The notes under the pieces: model-generated
Seen by the model: the letters and a program-made list of their open reading frames with translations, nothing else
Databases searched by the model: none
What the model was told of the DNA's origin: nothing
Shown: piece by piece, positions 6,043 to 7,177 of the stretch
Numbering within the stretch: position 1 is the first letter of the stretch
Layout of the letters: each line of letters starts with the position of its first letter
Made by a program: the position numbers and the translations under genes
DNA from: Solirubrobacteraceae bacterium
GTDB taxonomy: Bacteria; Actinomycetota; Thermoleophilia; Solirubrobacterales; Solirubrobacteraceae
Assembly (NCBI GenBank): GCA_019683665.1
Contig: JADGIB010000190.1
Coordinates: forward strand, 1-7,177
Reading direction: 5' to 3'
Length of the DNA stretch: 7,177 bases

Positions 6043-7169
6043 CCCGCCTGGCCCCTCAGCCGGGCGAGCGCATCGACCGCGCTCGCCCGCTCAGCTTCAC
6101 GTTCGACGGCCGTCCCGTCGGCGGCTACGCGGGCGACACGATCGTCAGCGCGCTGCTCGCGGGCGGGCGGCAGGTCCTCTCCCGCTCGTTCAAGTACCAC
6201 CGCCCGCGCGGCGAGCTGTGCGGCTGCGGCCAGTGCGCCAACTCGCTCGTCACCGTCGACGGGCGGCCCGGCGTGCGCGGCTGCGGCGAGCCGGCCCGCG
6301 ACGGGATGGCCGTCGAGCACCAGAACGCGTGGCCGTCGCTCGAGCACGACGTCATGCGGGTCGCCGACCGCCTCGGCGGGCCGCTGCTGCAGGTCGGCTT
6401 CTACTACAAGACGTTCATCCGCCCGCGGCGGCTGTGGCCGGTCTACGAGAAGGCCCTGCGCCGCGCCGCCGGCCTCGGGCGGCTGCCCGCCCGCCAGGAC
6501 GAGCGCACGTGGCGGACCGAGTACCGCCGGCGCCACTGCGACCTGCTCGTCGTCGGCGGCGGCCTCGCCGGCCTGCAGGCGGCGATCGCTGCGGCCGAGC
6601 GCGGCGCCGACGTCGTCCTCTGCGACGAGGACGTCGAGCCCGGCGGCTGGGCGCTCGTCGACGGCCGCCACGCCGAGGCGCGCGCGCTCGCCGGCCGGGC
6701 CCGCGACCTCGGGGTCGAGATCCTCACCCGCGCCCCGGCGCTCGGCTGGTTCGACGGCCTCGTGGCCGTCTGGCAGGGCGACACGCTGCACCAGGTGCGC
6801 GCGCCGCGCCACGTGCTCGCCACCGGCGCGCTCCAGCAGCCGCTCGTCTTCCCCGGCAACGACCTGCCCGGCGTCATGCTCTCCAGCGGCGCGCGGCGCC
6901 TGGCCGCCCTCTACGCGGTCGCGCCCGGGCGGCGGGCCGTCGTCGCGACCGTCGACGACGCCGGCCTGCGCGACGCGCTCGCCCTGCACCTGGCCGGGAT
7001 CGAGGTCGCCGCGGTCGCCGACCTGCGCCCCGACGCGGGCGGCGGCGGCCCGGCCGCGCACCTCGAGGCGGCCGGCATCCCGCTCGTGCGCGGCGCGACG
7101 GTCGTGCGCGCCGCGGGCCGCGACCGGGTCGAGCGGGCCGTCCTGGCCCGGGCTCTTATACACATCTGA
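6039..7169 (+). CDS. soxA: Sarcosine oxidase alpha subunit-like flavoprotein (SoxA/MgdC), C-terminus missing
   Basis: This is the N-terminal part (about 371 genuine residues) of a protein whose family is usually near 950-1000 residues. Residues about 15-85 form the ferredoxin-like (Fer2_4) domain: PLSFTFDGRPV, the family signature RSFKYHRPRG at 49-58, and a cysteine-rich stretch with Cys61, 63, 66 and 82. A Rossmann nucleotide-binding motif, LLVVGGGLAGLQAA, lies at 169-182, and LATGALQQPLVFPGNDLPGVM at 260-280 is typical of the NAD/FAD disulfide-oxidoreductase fold. The C-terminal aminomethyltransferase-like (GcvT, folate-binding) half is beyond the window. The ATG overlaps the soxD stop in an ATGA. 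The apparent stop at 7167-7169 lies inside adapter sequence, so the true frame is open at about 7152 and the last five residues (ALIHI) are false. In the Mgd complex this subunit would channel electrons and the C1 unit during N-methylglutamate oxidation. Sarcosine or another N-methyl amine is the alternative substrate. Confidence 0.88.
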   Translation: MTRLAPQPGERIDRARPLSFTFDGRPVGGYAGDTIVSALLAGGRQVLSRSFKYHRPRGELCGCGQCANSLVTVDGRPGVRGCGEPARDGMAVEHQNAWPSLEHDVMRVADRLGGPLLQVGFYYKTFIRPRRLWPVYEKALRRAAGLGRLPARQDERTWRTEYRRRHCDLLVVGGGLAGLQAAIAAAERGADVVLCDEDVEPGGWALVDGRHAEARALAGRARDLGVEILTRAPALGWFDGLVAVWQGDTLHQVRAPRHVLATGALQQPLVFPGNDLPGVMLSSGARRLAALYAVAPGRRAVVATVDDAGLRDALALHLAGIEVAAVADLRPDAGGGGPAAHLEAAGIPLVRGATVVRAAGRDRVERAVLARALIHI

Positions 7170-7177
7170 CGCTGCCG
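7153..7177. other. Nextera (Tn5 mosaic end) adapter remnant
   Basis: CTCTTATACACATCT at 7153-7167 is the inner 15 bases of the Tn5 mosaic end in reverse complement, and GACGCTGCCG at 7168-7177 continues exactly as the Nextera read-1 adapter does. The AT-rich 15-mer stands out sharply from the surrounding very GC-rich DNA. It is untrimmed library adapter, not part of the organism, and true sequence ends at about 7152. Confidence 0.97.

Noticed and set aside
7153..7167. AT-rich sequence at the right edge as a promoter or transposon end of the organism
   Set aside because: It continues directly into Nextera adapter sequence, so it comes from the library preparation.

Overview
The window is a short contig of very high GC DNA whose third codon positions are almost all G or C. 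It encodes a compact catabolic or nitrogen-scavenging operon on the + strand and a divergent regulator on the - strand. The base composition, the GAF/PucR-type regulator and the tightly overlapping genes suggest a high-GC actinobacterium, possibly of the Thermoleophilia/Solirubrobacterales type. That placement is inference; there is no rRNA or marker gene here.

Layout. Positions 1-1401 (- strand) hold a GAF-GAF-PucR/CdaR-type transcriptional regulator cut off by the left edge before its DNA-binding domain. Positions 1402-1519 are the divergent intergenic region. It carries two related dyad-symmetric sites of the form ATGTGCnGTCnGCAC, one of them a perfect inverted repeat. From 1520 to the right edge there are six + strand genes: a class II glutamine amidotransferase (mgsA/glxB type), a GXGXG beta-helix protein (mgsB/glxC type), an FMN-binding glutamate-synthase-like protein (mgsC/glxD type), a type III glutamine synthetase-like ligase (gmaS/glnT type), a sarcosine oxidase delta-like zinc protein (soxD/mgdB type), and the N-terminal part of a sarcosine oxidase alpha-like flavoprotein (soxA/mgdC type). 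All five gene-to-gene junctions are 4-bp NTGA overlaps, so the six genes are almost certainly one translationally coupled operon.

How the genes fit together. The gene set matches the N-methylglutamate route of methylamine use. GmaS makes gamma-glutamylmethylamide from methylamine, glutamate and ATP. The three-part MgsABC enzyme makes N-methylglutamate. The sarcosine-oxidase-like Mgd complex oxidises N-methylglutamate back to glutamate, releasing a C1 unit at the formaldehyde level. The beta (soxB/mgdA) and gamma (soxG/mgdD) subunits are not in the window. A related role in sarcosine, glycine-betaine or other N-methyl amine metabolism cannot be excluded.

Both ends of the sequence look like sequencing-library artefacts. 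The last 25 bases match a Nextera (Tn5) adapter, and this creates a false stop in the soxA-like gene. The first 33 bases are a near-pure C tract, which would encode only Gly and Ala in the regulator. The most interesting biological points are the N-methylglutamate-type operon in this genomic background, the paired operator-like sites, and a cysteine-rich, ferredoxin-like motif in the soxA-like subunit.
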